Positions 1 to 6,978 of a stretch of DNA of 34,190 nucleotides are shown here, one piece after another. The stretch is from an uncultured Bacilli bacterium. GTDB taxonomy: Bacteria; Bacillota_I; Bacilli_A; RF39; UBA660. The number at the start of each line of letters is the position of its first letter. Positions within the stretch are counted from its first letter, which is position 1. The notes under the pieces were generated by a model. It was not told where the DNA came from. It saw only the letters and a program-made list of their open reading frames with translations, and searched no databases. The position numbers and the translations under genes were made by a program. Where the stretch lies: contig CALVZI010000048.1 in NCBI GenBank assembly GCA_944372485.1, positions 1 through 34,190 on the forward strand, written 5' to 3'.

Positions 1-155
1 GAATCATCAAATATTTCTTTAATTATTAGATAATCATAATAATCAGGATCTTCCTTATTTCTATATTTATAATAAGTTTTAGGACTTATTTCTAATACGG
101 CACACATATTGTATAACTTATAATTATTTCTATATAGATTAATAAAAGTTACTTT
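1..155 (-). CDS. IS3-family transposase OrfB, N-terminal part (partial)
   Basis: The minus strand stays open in the -1 frame relative to orfA from about 155 to the window edge. The reading contains EKVTFINLYRNN followed by MCAVLEISPKTYYKYRNK, the typical start of IS3 OrfB: a helical region with the ISPKTYYKYR motif ahead of the DDE integrase core. The DDE core itself lies outside the window. It is probably made as an OrfAB fusion by -1 frameshifting near the end of orfA, where the sequence is GAGAGAAAGTAA. No good independent start codon with a ribosome-binding site is visible. Confident as to family; the exact entry point is uncertain. Confidence 0.75.
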
Positions 156-439
156 CTCTCTCGTTGTGCCTTGAGGAAGGCCTGGTATTTTTTTAATATT
201 TCATATCTTTCTTTGTAATCTTCTTTTGTTAAATCTTTTTTAGGTCTACCACGTTTTTGTCCTTGACCCAGATATTTTTCAGGATGTAAAACTTTTTGTT
301 TCCAAGTTTCAATTGTTTTTCTAGATATTCCATATATTTCTTCCAGATATTTTGCTGAATATCCTTCAATATATTTAGCTAATACTTCTTCTTTTTGAGC
401 TAAAGTATATTTTTTAAATTTTTGCCCTTTCGAAGCCAT
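149..439 (-). CDS. IS3-family transposase OrfA (helix-turn-helix)
   Basis: A 96-aa basic protein and the DNA-binding partner of the OrfAB transposase. Residues about 12-50 form a helix-turn-helix of the IS3 OrfA type (EEVLAKYIEGYS, then IYGISRKTIETWKQK). A basic linker (GQKRGRPKK) and a C-terminal helix that would enter the OrfA/OrfB overlap follow. I chose the ATG at 437-439 because AGGAGG lies 11 nt upstream. An in-frame GTG at 449-451 would fall inside the ribosome-binding site itself. The ribosome-binding site is buried in a strong hairpin (441-474), which fits the low translation usual for IS elements. It overlaps orfB in the -1 frame. Confidence 0.85.
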   Translation of the reverse strand: MASKGQKFKKYTLAQKEEVLAKYIEGYSAKYLEEIYGISRKTIETWKQKVLHPEKYLGQGQKRGRPKKDLTKEDYKERYEILKKYQAFLKAQRERK

Positions 440-440
440 A

Positions 441-474
441 ATAAAATACACCTCCTTTCGGAAGTGTATTTTAT
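441..474 (-). promoter_or_regulatory. Hairpin sequestering the orfA ribosome-binding site
   Basis: Arms 441-455 and 460-474 pair over 15 bp with a single G.U wobble in the minus-strand RNA, closed by a GAAA (GNRA) tetraloop. The AGGAGG of orfA (451-456) is inside the stem. The RNA would hide the ribosome-binding site in transcripts that enter from outside the element. Such protection against read-through is known for several other IS families; its operation here is inferred. Confidence 0.75.
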
Positions 475-502
475 CATATTATTTGTAAATTCCTTTTTTA
501 TT

Positions 503-528
503 GTGTCTACTCTATGGGGTGCATTTCA
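503..528 (-). repeat. Probable terminal inverted repeat of the IS3-family element
   Basis: Read from 528 inward on the minus strand, the sequence begins TGAAATGCACCCC and runs on to a TAGACA block, resembling IS150-group ends. The partner repeat is outside the window, so this rests on resemblance and on its position just upstream of orfA. Confidence 0.6.
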
Positions 529-542
529 AAATTGATTCCTTT

Positions 543-1706
543 TTATAATCCAATAAATCCCATATAAATAATAAATAATGTATAAATTAATGTTAAAATA
601 ACACCATTAATCTTTTCACTAGTTGTAGATTTATAATTTACACCAACAGCCATAGTAACTAAAACACCACCTATTAATCCACCAATATGAGCAGCATTAT
701 TAATACCTGGTAACATAAATCCAATCATTAAGTTTAGTATTATTAACGGAATTATTTGTGATTTAACAACATTTCCTAAATATACACGATAGTGATATCC
801 AAAATATAATAATGATCCTAAAAGTCCAAATATAGCTCCACTAGCTCCAGCACTTAATCCCCCATTTCCTGGAAATACCATTGATAGTAAATTACCGGAA
901 ATAGCACTAAATAAGTAAATAATTAAAAATTTAGTTTTACCAAAGAAACCTTCAAGTTGTGGACCAATTACATATAAAGAATACATATTGCATAATAAAT
1001 GTGTAATACCAATGTGTAAAAAGGCACTTGTTATTAATCTAAAATATTCTCCATTTAATATAGCAAGCTTACTAAAAGCTCCAAATTTAAACAATGTATA
1101 AGAATTAGTACTACCGTTTCCAAAAACATACATAGCAATAAAAACAATTACATTTAAAATAATTAACGCTGATGTAACAATTGGTTTTTTAGGTGTAAAA
1201 ATATCTTCTGCTTCACGTGCAGCTTGTTCATTTTTCTTACCAATATCATTTGTAATTTTCATAAATAATTCCATACCCTCTTCTTTAAAATTAGTTTCTT
1301 TACTAATATCAGGAAAAACTTCTAATAACATATGATGATTTTTTATATCGTTTATATCTTTTAGTCTAACACAACTAATATTACCAACTTGTTCTTCTGA
1401 ATCGATTGTAACATTATCACCAATATTTAAGAAAATACTCATAACATTCATAGAAAATGAAAATGTTTTTCTTTTGATTCTTTTAGTAATTTGTTTAGTT
1501 TTTAATATATCATATTGTAATTGTTCATCATTATGAATATAATTTGTAACAATTCGAACAATTTTATAATCACTATTTAAGTTTTCTAACCAAATTTCAT
1601 TTTGGGCCCCATGTAAAATAATTGGTGAATATTCTTGTTCAGTTATAAAATAATGTAACAATTTCATAACAATTTCATTCATTTGATCTGTTAATTCTAT
1701 CTTCAT
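543..1706 (-). CDS. Rhomboid-family intramembrane serine protease
   Basis: A 387-aa membrane protease that cleaves transmembrane substrates inside the bilayer. Residues 1-170 form a soluble N-terminal domain of the kind seen in GluP/YqgP-type rhomboids. From about 176 come six or seven membrane segments with the family motifs: HIGITHLLCN (231-240, the H-x3-H-x3-N loop), GASGAIFG with catalytic Ser289, and AAHIGG with catalytic His340. The Ser-His dyad is intact, so an active enzyme is expected. The start ATG is preceded by GGGAGG. The gene is divergent from the TspO-like gene across 55 bp. In YqgP-type proteins the role is membrane-protein quality control; the substrate here is unknown. Confidence 0.93.
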   Translation of the reverse strand: MKIELTDQMNEIVMKLLHYFITEQEYSPIILHGAQNEIWLENLNSDYKIVRIVTNYIHNDEQLQYDILKTKQITKRIKRKTFSFSMNVMSIFLNIGDNVTIDSEEQVGNISCVRLKDINDIKNHHMLLEVFPDISKETNFKEEGMELFMKITNDIGKKNEQAAREAEDIFTPKKPIVTSALIILNVIVFIAMYVFGNGSTNSYTLFKFGAFSKLAILNGEYFRLITSAFLHIGITHLLCNMYSLYVIGPQLEGFFGKTKFLIIYLFSAISGNLLSMVFPGNGGLSAGASGAIFGLLGSLLYFGYHYRVYLGNVVKSQIIPLIILNLMIGFMLPGINNAAHIGGLIGGVLVTMAVGVNYKSTTSEKINGVILTLIYTLFIIYMGFIGL

Positions 1707-1761
1707 AACAAAACCTCCCGTATATTTTTAATTTTTTTTCATATATATTAATAGGTGACAT

Positions 1762-2214
1762 ATGAAAAAATTACTACTATTTATTTTATTTTTAATACCA
1801 TGGTATTTAGGTTTAAGTATACTTCCTATTAATACAGCTTATTATTATAGTCTAAAAACACCTTTTTTTATTTCAACCCCAATTGTTCTTACTAGTTGGG
1901 GAATAATATACATATTAAATTCTTATATATCTTCATCTATTATTAAAGAATATAATTTTAAATATAGTAAAGAATATCTTCGTAGTTTACTATTTAATTA
2001 TATTGTAAACTTAAGTTTTCTTTATTTCTTCTTTTCTTTAAAAAGTTTATTTTTAAGTTTTACTTGTAGTGTTATTATTTTTATTAGTACATTAATTATG
2101 TATTATGAAATACAAGAATTAAAACCTAATTTAAAATATTATCTTTGTTTTTATTTAGGTATAAATTTAATAACTATAACTTATTTATTAATTTTATTAT
2201 TTTCTAATCTTTAA
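1762..2214 (+). CDS. TspO/MBR-like small integral membrane protein
   Basis: A 150-aa, five-span hydrophobic protein with the length and pattern of TspO/MBR (tryptophan-rich sensory protein) members. The stretch YYYSLKTPFFISTP followed by SWGIIYILN resembles the family's W-Y-x-x-L-x-x-P-x-W-x-P and W-x-x-x-Y-x-L motifs. Most of the family's tryptophans are replaced by F, Y or L, so only W14 and the W of SWGIIY remain. TspO proteins bind porphyrins and related ligands; that function is uncertain with the binding-site aromatics so altered. The ribosome-binding site AGGTGA precedes the ATG. The 3' end overlaps the convergent rluD by 11 bp. Assignment rests on pattern and length only. Confidence 0.6.
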   Translation: MKKLLLFILFLIPWYLGLSILPINTAYYYSLKTPFFISTPIVLTSWGIIYILNSYISSSIIKEYNFKYSKEYLRSLLFNYIVNLSFLYFFFSLKSLFLSFTCSVIIFISTLIMYYEIQELKPNLKYYLCFYLGINLITITYLLILLFSNL

Positions 2215-3103
2215 AATGTTCTAATATATTAAGAAATGATTCTGGAAGTTCACTTTCAAATATCATTTCTTTTTTTGTTCTTGGATGAATAAATCCTAGA
2301 ACACTTGCATGTAGACATTGTCCACTATCATCTATTAACTTACGCTTTCCATATACTGGATCATTAACAATAGGATGACCAATATAATTCATATGAACTC
2401 TTATTTGATGTGTTCTTCCTGTTTCTAGAACACATTCAATTAAAGTAGCGTTATTATATCTTTCTAAAACTTTAAAATGTGTAACTGCTTCTTTACTATT
2501 TTCACTTGTTACAGTTTGTTTCTTACGATCTTTTGGATCTCTTCCAATTGGTGCATCAATTGTTCCTGTATCGTGGTTAATTACGCCCCAAACTAAAGCT
2601 GTATATTTTCTTTTAGTTGTTTTATTAGCTAACTGTTCTGCTAAATCCGCATGAGCTTCATTATTCTTAGCAACCATTAATAATCCAGTTGTATAAGCAT
2701 CAATTCGATGAACAATTCCTGGACGAAATTCACCATTAATATCACTTAAACTTTTTGAGTGATATAAAAGTCCATTTACTAAAGTGTTTGTAGGATTCCC
2801 TGGGGCTGGATGAACAACAACACCATTTTCTTTATCAACAACAATAACATCATCATCTTCATAAACTATTTTCAAATTCATATTAACTGGTTCTAAATTC
2901 ATTTCTTCAGGAACATATTCCCCTACTTCAATATTATCTCCAACTTTAACACGATAACTATTTTTTTCAAGTTTATCATTTACTTTAATCAATTCTTGTT
3001 CAATCATCTTTTGAACTTTACTACGACTTATATCACAGGCTTTCATAACAAATTGATCTAAACGAACTTTACTATTTTCTTGCGTTACTATTAGTTTTTC
3101 CAT
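2204..3103 (-). CDS. rluD: RluD-family 23S rRNA pseudouridine synthase
   Basis: A 299-aa enzyme that isomerises uridines in large-subunit rRNA. An N-terminal S4 RNA-binding domain (about residues 13-70, with SRSKVQKMIEQ) is followed by the synthase domain. The catalytic aspartate is in VHRIDAYTTGLL (Asp135); most relatives read HRLDKDTSGL, so the flanking residues are unusual but the Asp is kept. RTHQIRVH near residue 230 is the other family signature. The gene overlaps the 3' end of lspA, and its ribosome-binding site (AGAGGTGA) lies inside lspA. The lspA-rluD order (rluD as ylyB) is common in Bacillota and suggests one transcript. Confidence 0.93.
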   Translation of the reverse strand: MEKLIVTQENSKVRLDQFVMKACDISRSKVQKMIEQELIKVNDKLEKNSYRVKVGDNIEVGEYVPEEMNLEPVNMNLKIVYEDDDVIVVDKENGVVVHPAPGNPTNTLVNGLLYHSKSLSDINGEFRPGIVHRIDAYTTGLLMVAKNNEAHADLAEQLANKTTKRKYTALVWGVINHDTGTIDAPIGRDPKDRKKQTVTSENSKEAVTHFKVLERYNNATLIECVLETGRTHQIRVHMNYIGHPIVNDPVYGKRKLIDDSGQCLHASVLGFIHPRTKKEMIFESELPESFLNILEHFKD

Positions 3104-3551
3104 TTATCTCACCTCTTATCTCATTTATAATGATAATTAATACTCCAAGTACAATACAAATATCAGCTAAATTAAAAACTGGAAAATTATAACCAAATAT
3201 TTTAAAATCAAAATAATCTATAACTCTTCCAATAAAAATTCGATCCCATAAATTCCCTAGTAATCCACCTATAAATAAACTATAAGCTATAACTTCTATT
3301 TTATTTAACTTTTTATTAAAAACAAAGTAATAAAATATAAAAAATAATACTAATAGAGCAATTAAAATTAAAATAATTTTATTACCACTTAATATATTCC
3401 AAGCAGCCCCATCATTTTCTACATAAGTTATATTAAAAAAATTAGCAATTACATTTATTGTTTCATTTAAAACTAACTTACTTCTAATAATAAATTTTAA
3501 TATTTGATCAAATCCTAAAACAATAAGACTTAAAAGAGCCACTTTTTTCAT
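3072..3551 (-). CDS. lspA: Lipoprotein signal peptidase II
   Basis: A 159-aa inner-membrane aspartyl protease that removes the signal peptide from diacylated prolipoproteins. Four membrane segments carry the family blocks: GNLWDR with VIDYFDF (catalytic Asp about 112 from this start) and FNLADICIV (catalytic Asp about 130). I chose the ATG at 3549-3551 because GGTGA sits at 3557-3561 and a TATAAT at 3569-3574 places the transcript start near 3562. An in-frame ATG four codons upstream (3563) would have no ribosome-binding site. The stop lies inside the rluD start region, indicating coupling. Confidence 0.93.
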   Translation of the reverse strand: MKKVALLSLIVLGFDQILKFIIRSKLVLNETINVIANFFNITYVENDGAAWNILSGNKIILILIALLVLFFIFYYFVFNKKLNKIEVIAYSLFIGGLLGNLWDRIFIGRVIDYFDFKIFGYNFPVFNLADICIVLGVLIIIINEIRGEINGKTNSNARK

Positions 3552-3568
3552 ATATTTCACCATGCATA

Positions 3569-3597
3569 ATTATACCACAAAGACAAAAAAAGACCAA
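3569..3597 (-). promoter_or_regulatory. Probable promoter for lspA-rluD
   Basis: The minus strand has a perfect TATAAT at 3569-3574 and a weak TTGGTC 17 bp upstream (3592-3597). The -35 lies inside the terminator hairpin of the preceding gene. It would give a leader of only about 11 nt, just enough for the ribosome-binding site. Confidence 0.55.
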
Positions 3598-3632
3598 ATA
3601 GTCTACGCGTTTAATGTGACAACTGTTTGGTC
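3584..3632 (-). terminator. Intrinsic terminator after the ApbE-like gene
   Basis: Arms 3592-3601 (GACCAAATAG) and 3623-3632 (CTGTTTGGTC) pair over 10 bp with one mismatched or wobble position. On the minus strand they are followed by seven T (3584-3590). The 3' arm overlaps the stop codon of the ApbE-like gene and the -35 of lspA. Confidence 0.75.
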
Positions 3633-4505
3633 ATTTTCTACCCATATTACATTAGTAACGTTTTGATTTTTCAAATATTCTTTTCCATCTTCTAAAGATA
3701 AAGTATAAAGTTTATAAGCAATAAGTGAAGATTTCACAAAATCATTACTTATAACACTAACACTTAAATGTTTTTGATAAGGATATTTAGTTGTAAAGTC
3801 AATTAATGGTGTATAACTAATACCATTAATAACACTATTATCACTCATTCCTATATTATAAACACTAATATTATTACCAGTTATTGTTTTAAAATATTGA
3901 TTAGTAACTGGCATATATAAAGCAATATCAAACTTATCTTCATAATGTTTACCAACACTAATATTACCATTATAATTAATCATATAAGATTCATCTTTTA
4001 AATATACTTCAATCTCTTTTATAATAAAAACTGGCATAATCATATCTAAATTTAAATCAAAATTACTAGATTCTAAATAACTATTATCTAATAATTTAAT
4101 TTTACTACTATTCTTAAAATCACTTAATTCATTATTTGTAGGTATTTTAGATTTTTCTAAATTATCTTTCCAAACTTCAATTAAACTATTATAATTCCAA
4201 AGTAATTCATAGTCATTTACTAATTTAATCATTTCATATATATCACTAGACACTTTAATTTTACCACTTTTGTTATTTATTTCTTCTAATTCATTACTAT
4301 ATTTTAATTCTAATTTTTGCATCTTATCAATTATTTCATTTAACTTTTTAGTTTTATTTTCTTTACTATAGATTGTAATTTCACAATTTTTATTAAAAAA
4401 AGTAAACTTTTCACGATATTGTTTTAAAGTATTTTTATTTAAAATAAAGAAAAACACTAACAACAATAATATTACAATACTAAAAAATATAATTCTTTTT
4501 TTCAT
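3603..4505 (-). CDS. Degenerate ApbE-like (FAD:protein FMN transferase fold) membrane-anchored protein
   Basis: A 300-aa protein with a single N-terminal membrane anchor (residues 5-22) and no lipobox cysteine. The remainder follows the ApbE layout: an N-terminal block with LELKYSNELEEIN, a central MINYNGNISVGKHYEDKFDI that matches the family's N-x-GGN...G...w-x-V-x-I block, then SYTPLIDFTTKYPYQK at the H-I-I-D-P-x-T-G-x-P site and SVSVIS further on. The catalytic features are lost: the DLGGIAKG-type flavin loop reads NLDMIMPVF, and the metal-binding D-A-x-x-T-A block reads KSSLIAYKL. Flavin transfer is therefore unlikely; a non-catalytic role is inferred. The start ATG overlaps the stop of the zinc-ribbon gene (TAATG), indicating translational coupling. 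Confidence 0.7.
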   Translation of the reverse strand: MKKRIIFFSIVILLLLVFFFILNKNTLKQYREKFTFFNKNCEITIYSKENKTKKLNEIIDKMQKLELKYSNELEEINNKSGKIKVSSDIYEMIKLVNDYELLWNYNSLIEVWKDNLEKSKIPTNNELSDFKNSSKIKLLDNSYLESSNFDLNLDMIMPVFIIKEIEVYLKDESYMINYNGNISVGKHYEDKFDIALYMPVTNQYFKTITGNNISVYNIGMSDNSVINGISYTPLIDFTTKYPYQKHLSVSVISNDFVKSSLIAYKLYTLSLEDGKEYLKNQNVTNVIWVENDQTVVTLNA

Positions 4506-5050
4506 TAAATAAAACCTCTAAACATATTAAAATTAACATATAAATAAAAAATTAAAACTAAAGCTAAAATTTCTATACCAATACAAATAAATGGTGGAAT
4601 TAAACTATTTTCTCTAAATTGTTTTTTGAATAAATATACAAAAATATAATTAGTTAAGAATCCATAAATAATACTTCTAAATAATAGTAATAACAACATC
4701 AAAAATAATGGTCCAGAAAGACCTCTAAAAATAACTACATAATATTCAAAAAATGATAAAGAAACATTAGAATATGCTAAATTTACAAACTTAATCATTA
4801 AAAACATATTAATAAAACTTAATATTGACAGAATACTTCCTAAAAGATAATAACCTTTATATAAATAATAATAATTAGTAAAAAAGAAAGCTCCTGCATT
4901 AAATTTTCTTTCAATAAATTTATCATAGTCATTACTTGGCTTTTCAACAACTGGTTGTTTTATTTGATATTCTTGGTTATCTTTGTTCATATAACCACAT
5001 TTCATACAATAATTATCTTGCATAATGGTTCCACATTTTGGGCACTTCAT
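4505..5050 (-). CDS. Zinc-ribbon membrane protein of unknown function
   Basis: A 181-aa protein. Residues 1-20 form a small zinc ribbon (MKCPKCG with YCMKCG, cysteines 3, 6, 15 and 18). A polar linker to about residue 45 and three or four membrane segments follow. The stretch FNAGAFFFTNYYYLYKGYY resembles the start of small membrane domains such as DUF2628, but I cannot assign it firmly. The ribosome-binding site GGTGATAG precedes the ATG. The stop overlaps the start of the ApbE-like gene, so the two probably work together at the membrane. No enzymatic motif is visible. Confidence 0.75.
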   Translation of the reverse strand: MKCPKCGTIMQDNYCMKCGYMNKDNQEYQIKQPVVEKPSNDYDKFIERKFNAGAFFFTNYYYLYKGYYLLGSILSILSFINMFLMIKFVNLAYSNVSLSFFEYYVVIFRGLSGPLFLMLLLLLFRSIIYGFLTNYIFVYLFKKQFRENSLIPPFICIGIEILALVLIFYLYVNFNMFRGFI

Positions 5051-5074
5051 ACTATCACCAAATATATTTTATCA

Positions 5075-5305
5075 TTATAAGATTATTTTTACAAGAATTA
5101 CATCTTCCCCTATTTTTTCTATTTGGGGCCATCTTACTTCTATTTCGTTAGCAGATGAGAACATAGATACAAAAAATTTAGATTTTTCTACAATTAAAGA
5201 TTCTAAATGTCCTTCTATATTAATATTTACATCAATTATATTACCTACTTTTTTACCATCTACTACATTTACTACATCTTTACTTTGTAAGTCTGAAAGT
5301 CGCAT
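5075..5305 (-). CDS. YlmC/YmxH-family PRC-barrel sporulation protein
   Basis: A 76-aa protein beginning MRLSDLQSKDVVNV, with DGKKVGNIIDV, IEVRWPQIEKIGEDVILV and the compact beta-barrel pattern of the YlmC/YmxH family. Members are short single PRC-barrel proteins, usually annotated as sporulation-associated; their molecular role is unknown. The length is normal for the family. It lies between the zinc-ribbon gene and the nucleotidyltransferase gene and is preceded by that gene's terminator, so it probably has its own promoter in the 5306-5336 gap. I cannot assign that promoter to a sigma factor with confidence. Confidence 0.85.
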   Translation of the reverse strand: MRLSDLQSKDVVNVVDGKKVGNIIDVNINIEGHLESLIVEKSKFFVSMFSSANEIEVRWPQIEKIGEDVILVKIIL

Positions 5306-5336
5306 ACAACCACCTATAATATTTTATGTTCTAACT

Positions 5337-5363
5337 AAAAAAAAAGAATTAAATTCTTTTTTT
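5337..5363 (-). terminator. Intrinsic terminator of the nucleotidyltransferase gene
   Basis: An A-rich arm with GAAT and a matching ATTC/T-rich arm pair over about 11 bp around a 3-nt loop, followed by T on the minus strand. The hairpin includes the stop codon. Its near symmetry would also allow it to act on the other strand. Confidence 0.65.
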
Positions 5364-6095
5364 ACTATATAAATCTCTAACTTCAGCAAGTGCTTCATGA
5401 GTACCTACATCATAACAGTTTCCTTTAAAACGATAAGCATAAACTGGCATCATTTTATATAAATACTCAACTAAATATCCTGGAGCATCAGGATTATTTC
5501 CTTCTTCTAAATAGGTTCTAATAACATCTAATACTTCTTTAGGATAAATATAAGTTGCATATACCCCAATATTACTTTCTGGGTGTAATGGTTTTTCCAC
5601 TAGATTAACAATTCTATCATTTTCATCCAACTTAGCAACTGCAAATCTTCTTAATGTATCGATATCATCTAATTCTTTAGAACAAACAATTGGCGCTTGT
5701 TTTGTGTGATAATAAGAGATAACATCTTTTAATGAATAATCAAACAAATTATCTCCAGCAATTATTATAACATCATCGTTTATATTTTTATTATTAATCA
5801 CATAACTGATATCACCAATTGCTCCAAGTCGATCATCATTAGATGTTGTATGATCATTTATTACCTCAACTTTTTTACTGAACTTATTATTTTTAGCCCA
5901 AGAATCAAAATGTTCATAATAACGATCATTACTTATTAAATAAATTTCATCAACCTCTTTAATTTCTTCTACTTTCTCAACAATATAATTTAACATTGGT
6001 TTTCCTTCTTCTATTTCTAGAAGTGCTTTAGGAAAGTTTTTTGTAAGTGGAAATAATCTAGTTGCATATCCTGCACATAATAAAATACATTTCAT
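5349..6095 (-). CDS. Sugar-1-phosphate or choline-phosphate nucleotidyltransferase family protein
   Basis: A 248-aa single-domain nucleotidyltransferase. It has the N-terminal LCAGYATRLFPLT signature with KNFPKALL (nucleotide binding), IIAGDNLFD (metal-binding Asp) and a late VEKP block, as in RfbA/GlmU/LicC-type enzymes that join NTP to a phosphorylated sugar or alcohol. I chose the ATG at 6093-6095 because GAGGG lies 5-8 nt upstream and the signature begins at residue 1; upstream in-frame codons lack a ribosome-binding site. The substrate cannot be read from sequence. It follows sigG with a 54-bp gap and has its own terminator. Confidence 0.85.
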   Translation of the reverse strand: MKCILLCAGYATRLFPLTKNFPKALLEIEEGKPMLNYIVEKVEEIKEVDEIYLISNDRYYEHFDSWAKNNKFSKKVEVINDHTTSNDDRLGAIGDISYVINNKNINDDVIIIAGDNLFDYSLKDVISYYHTKQAPIVCSKELDDIDTLRRFAVAKLDENDRIVNLVEKPLHPESNIGVYATYIYPKEVLDVIRTYLEEGNNPDAPGYLVEYLYKMMPVYAYRFKGNCYDVGTHEALAEVRDLYSKKRI

Positions 6096-6149
6096 AATAC
6101 CCTCCTTATTATGTACCAACATTATATCATGAATAAAAATATAAGTAAA

Positions 6150-6926
6150 TCAAAGAATCATTTTCTTAATATTATCAATACCATTTTTCTCAAGTCGTGA
6201 GATTTGCGCTTGACTAATACCAATTTCATCAGCCAGTTCCATTTGTGTTTTTCCAACTAAATACCTAGAAACAATTATATAACGTTCTTTTTCTTTTAAT
6301 TTTTTTAAAGCTTCTTTTAAAGAAAGTTTTATGTCATAATCATATAAATCATTTTTATGATCAGCGATTTGATCAGCAAGATAAATTGTATCACCACCAT
6401 CATTATATATTGGTTCATGCATACTTATAGTATCTTTTAAAGATTCTAAGGCATTAGTAACTTGATATTCAGTTACTCCAAGTGTTTTGGCAATCTCACT
6501 ATTAGTAGCTTCACGATTTTCTTCATTAATTATTCTTTCCTTCTCTTTTAAAGCTTTATAAGCAATATCTTTAATACCACGAGAAATTCGAATACTATTA
6601 TTATCTCGTAAATATCTTTTAATTTCACCACTAATCATAGGTACAGAATAAGTACTAAAACAAACATCATAACTTAAATCAAAATTTTCAATTGCTTTTA
6701 TTAAACCAATACAACCAATTTGAAATAAATCATCCATATTATCAGTACGATTACTAAATTTTTTTAAAATACTTAGAACAAGTTTTAAATTACCTCTTAC
6801 TAATAAATCTTTTACTTCTTTATTACCACTTTTATATTCTTTAAATAATCGTTCTTGTTCTTCTTTACTTAATACTTCTATATTCGCAGTATCCACGCCA
6901 CATATTTCAACTTTGTGTCGTGCCAT
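6150..6926 (-). CDS. sigG: Sporulation sigma factor SigG (late forespore)
   Basis: A 258-aa sigma-70 family protein. It carries the SigG hallmark N-terminus (MARHKVEICGVD), region 2 (DDLFQIGCIGLIKAIENFDL, then STYSVPMISGEIKRYLRDN), region 3 and a region 4 helix-turn-helix (TQMELADEIGISQAQISRLE). It is almost the length of the B. subtilis protein (260 aa). I chose the ATG at 6924-6926 because it gives the family N-terminus and has GGGAG seven bases upstream. The frame stays open for 30 codons upstream but without a ribosome-binding site. The spacer between ribosome-binding site and ATG is the T-run of a terminator-like hairpin. It lies next to the sortase operon rather than directly after sigE. 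Confidence 0.96.
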   Translation of the reverse strand: MARHKVEICGVDTANIEVLSKEEQERLFKEYKSGNKEVKDLLVRGNLKLVLSILKKFSNRTDNMDDLFQIGCIGLIKAIENFDLSYDVCFSTYSVPMISGEIKRYLRDNNSIRISRGIKDIAYKALKEKERIINEENREATNSEIAKTLGVTEYQVTNALESLKDTISMHEPIYNDGGDTIYLADQIADHKNDLYDYDIKLSLKEALKKLKEKERYIIVSRYLVGKTQMELADEIGISQAQISRLEKNGIDNIKKMIL

Positions 6927-6971
6927 AAAAAAACTCCCTTCAATCATATAATGATTAAAAAGGAAGTTTTT
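6927..6971 (-). terminator. Terminator-like hairpin containing the sigG ribosome-binding site
   Basis: On the minus strand, arms at about 6931-6940 and 6960-6969 pair with G.U allowed, and an inner stem 6942-6947/6951-6956 closes a 3-nt loop. The 3' arm is followed by seven T that run straight into the sigG ATG. The GGGAG of sigG is in the 3' arm. The structure can therefore end transcripts of the surface-protein gene and also mask the sigG ribosome-binding site. Confidence 0.65.
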
Positions 6972-6978
6972 ATTCATA

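Larger units (their letters stand above)
1..528 (-). mobile_element. IS3-family insertion sequence (IS150-like), one end, cut by window edge
   Basis: The segment holds a complete orfA, the start of orfB in the -1 frame, and an outer end at 528. Read on the minus strand, that end begins with TGAAATGCACCCC and reaches TAGACA about 20 bases in, which resembles the ends of IS150-type IS3 elements (TG..., a CCCC block, then GACA). The order end, orfA, overlapping orfB in -1 is the family's standard plan. The far end and most of orfB lie outside the window, so intactness cannot be judged. The exact outer boundary is inferred from the TG/CA dinucleotide. Beyond it the chromosome continues with the rhomboid gene only 15 bases away. 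Confidence 0.85.

Noticed and set aside
5025-5372. Plus-strand open frame of 115 codons
   Set aside because: It lies over the ymxH-like gene and gene ends on the other strand, has no ribosome-binding site and a low-complexity translation.
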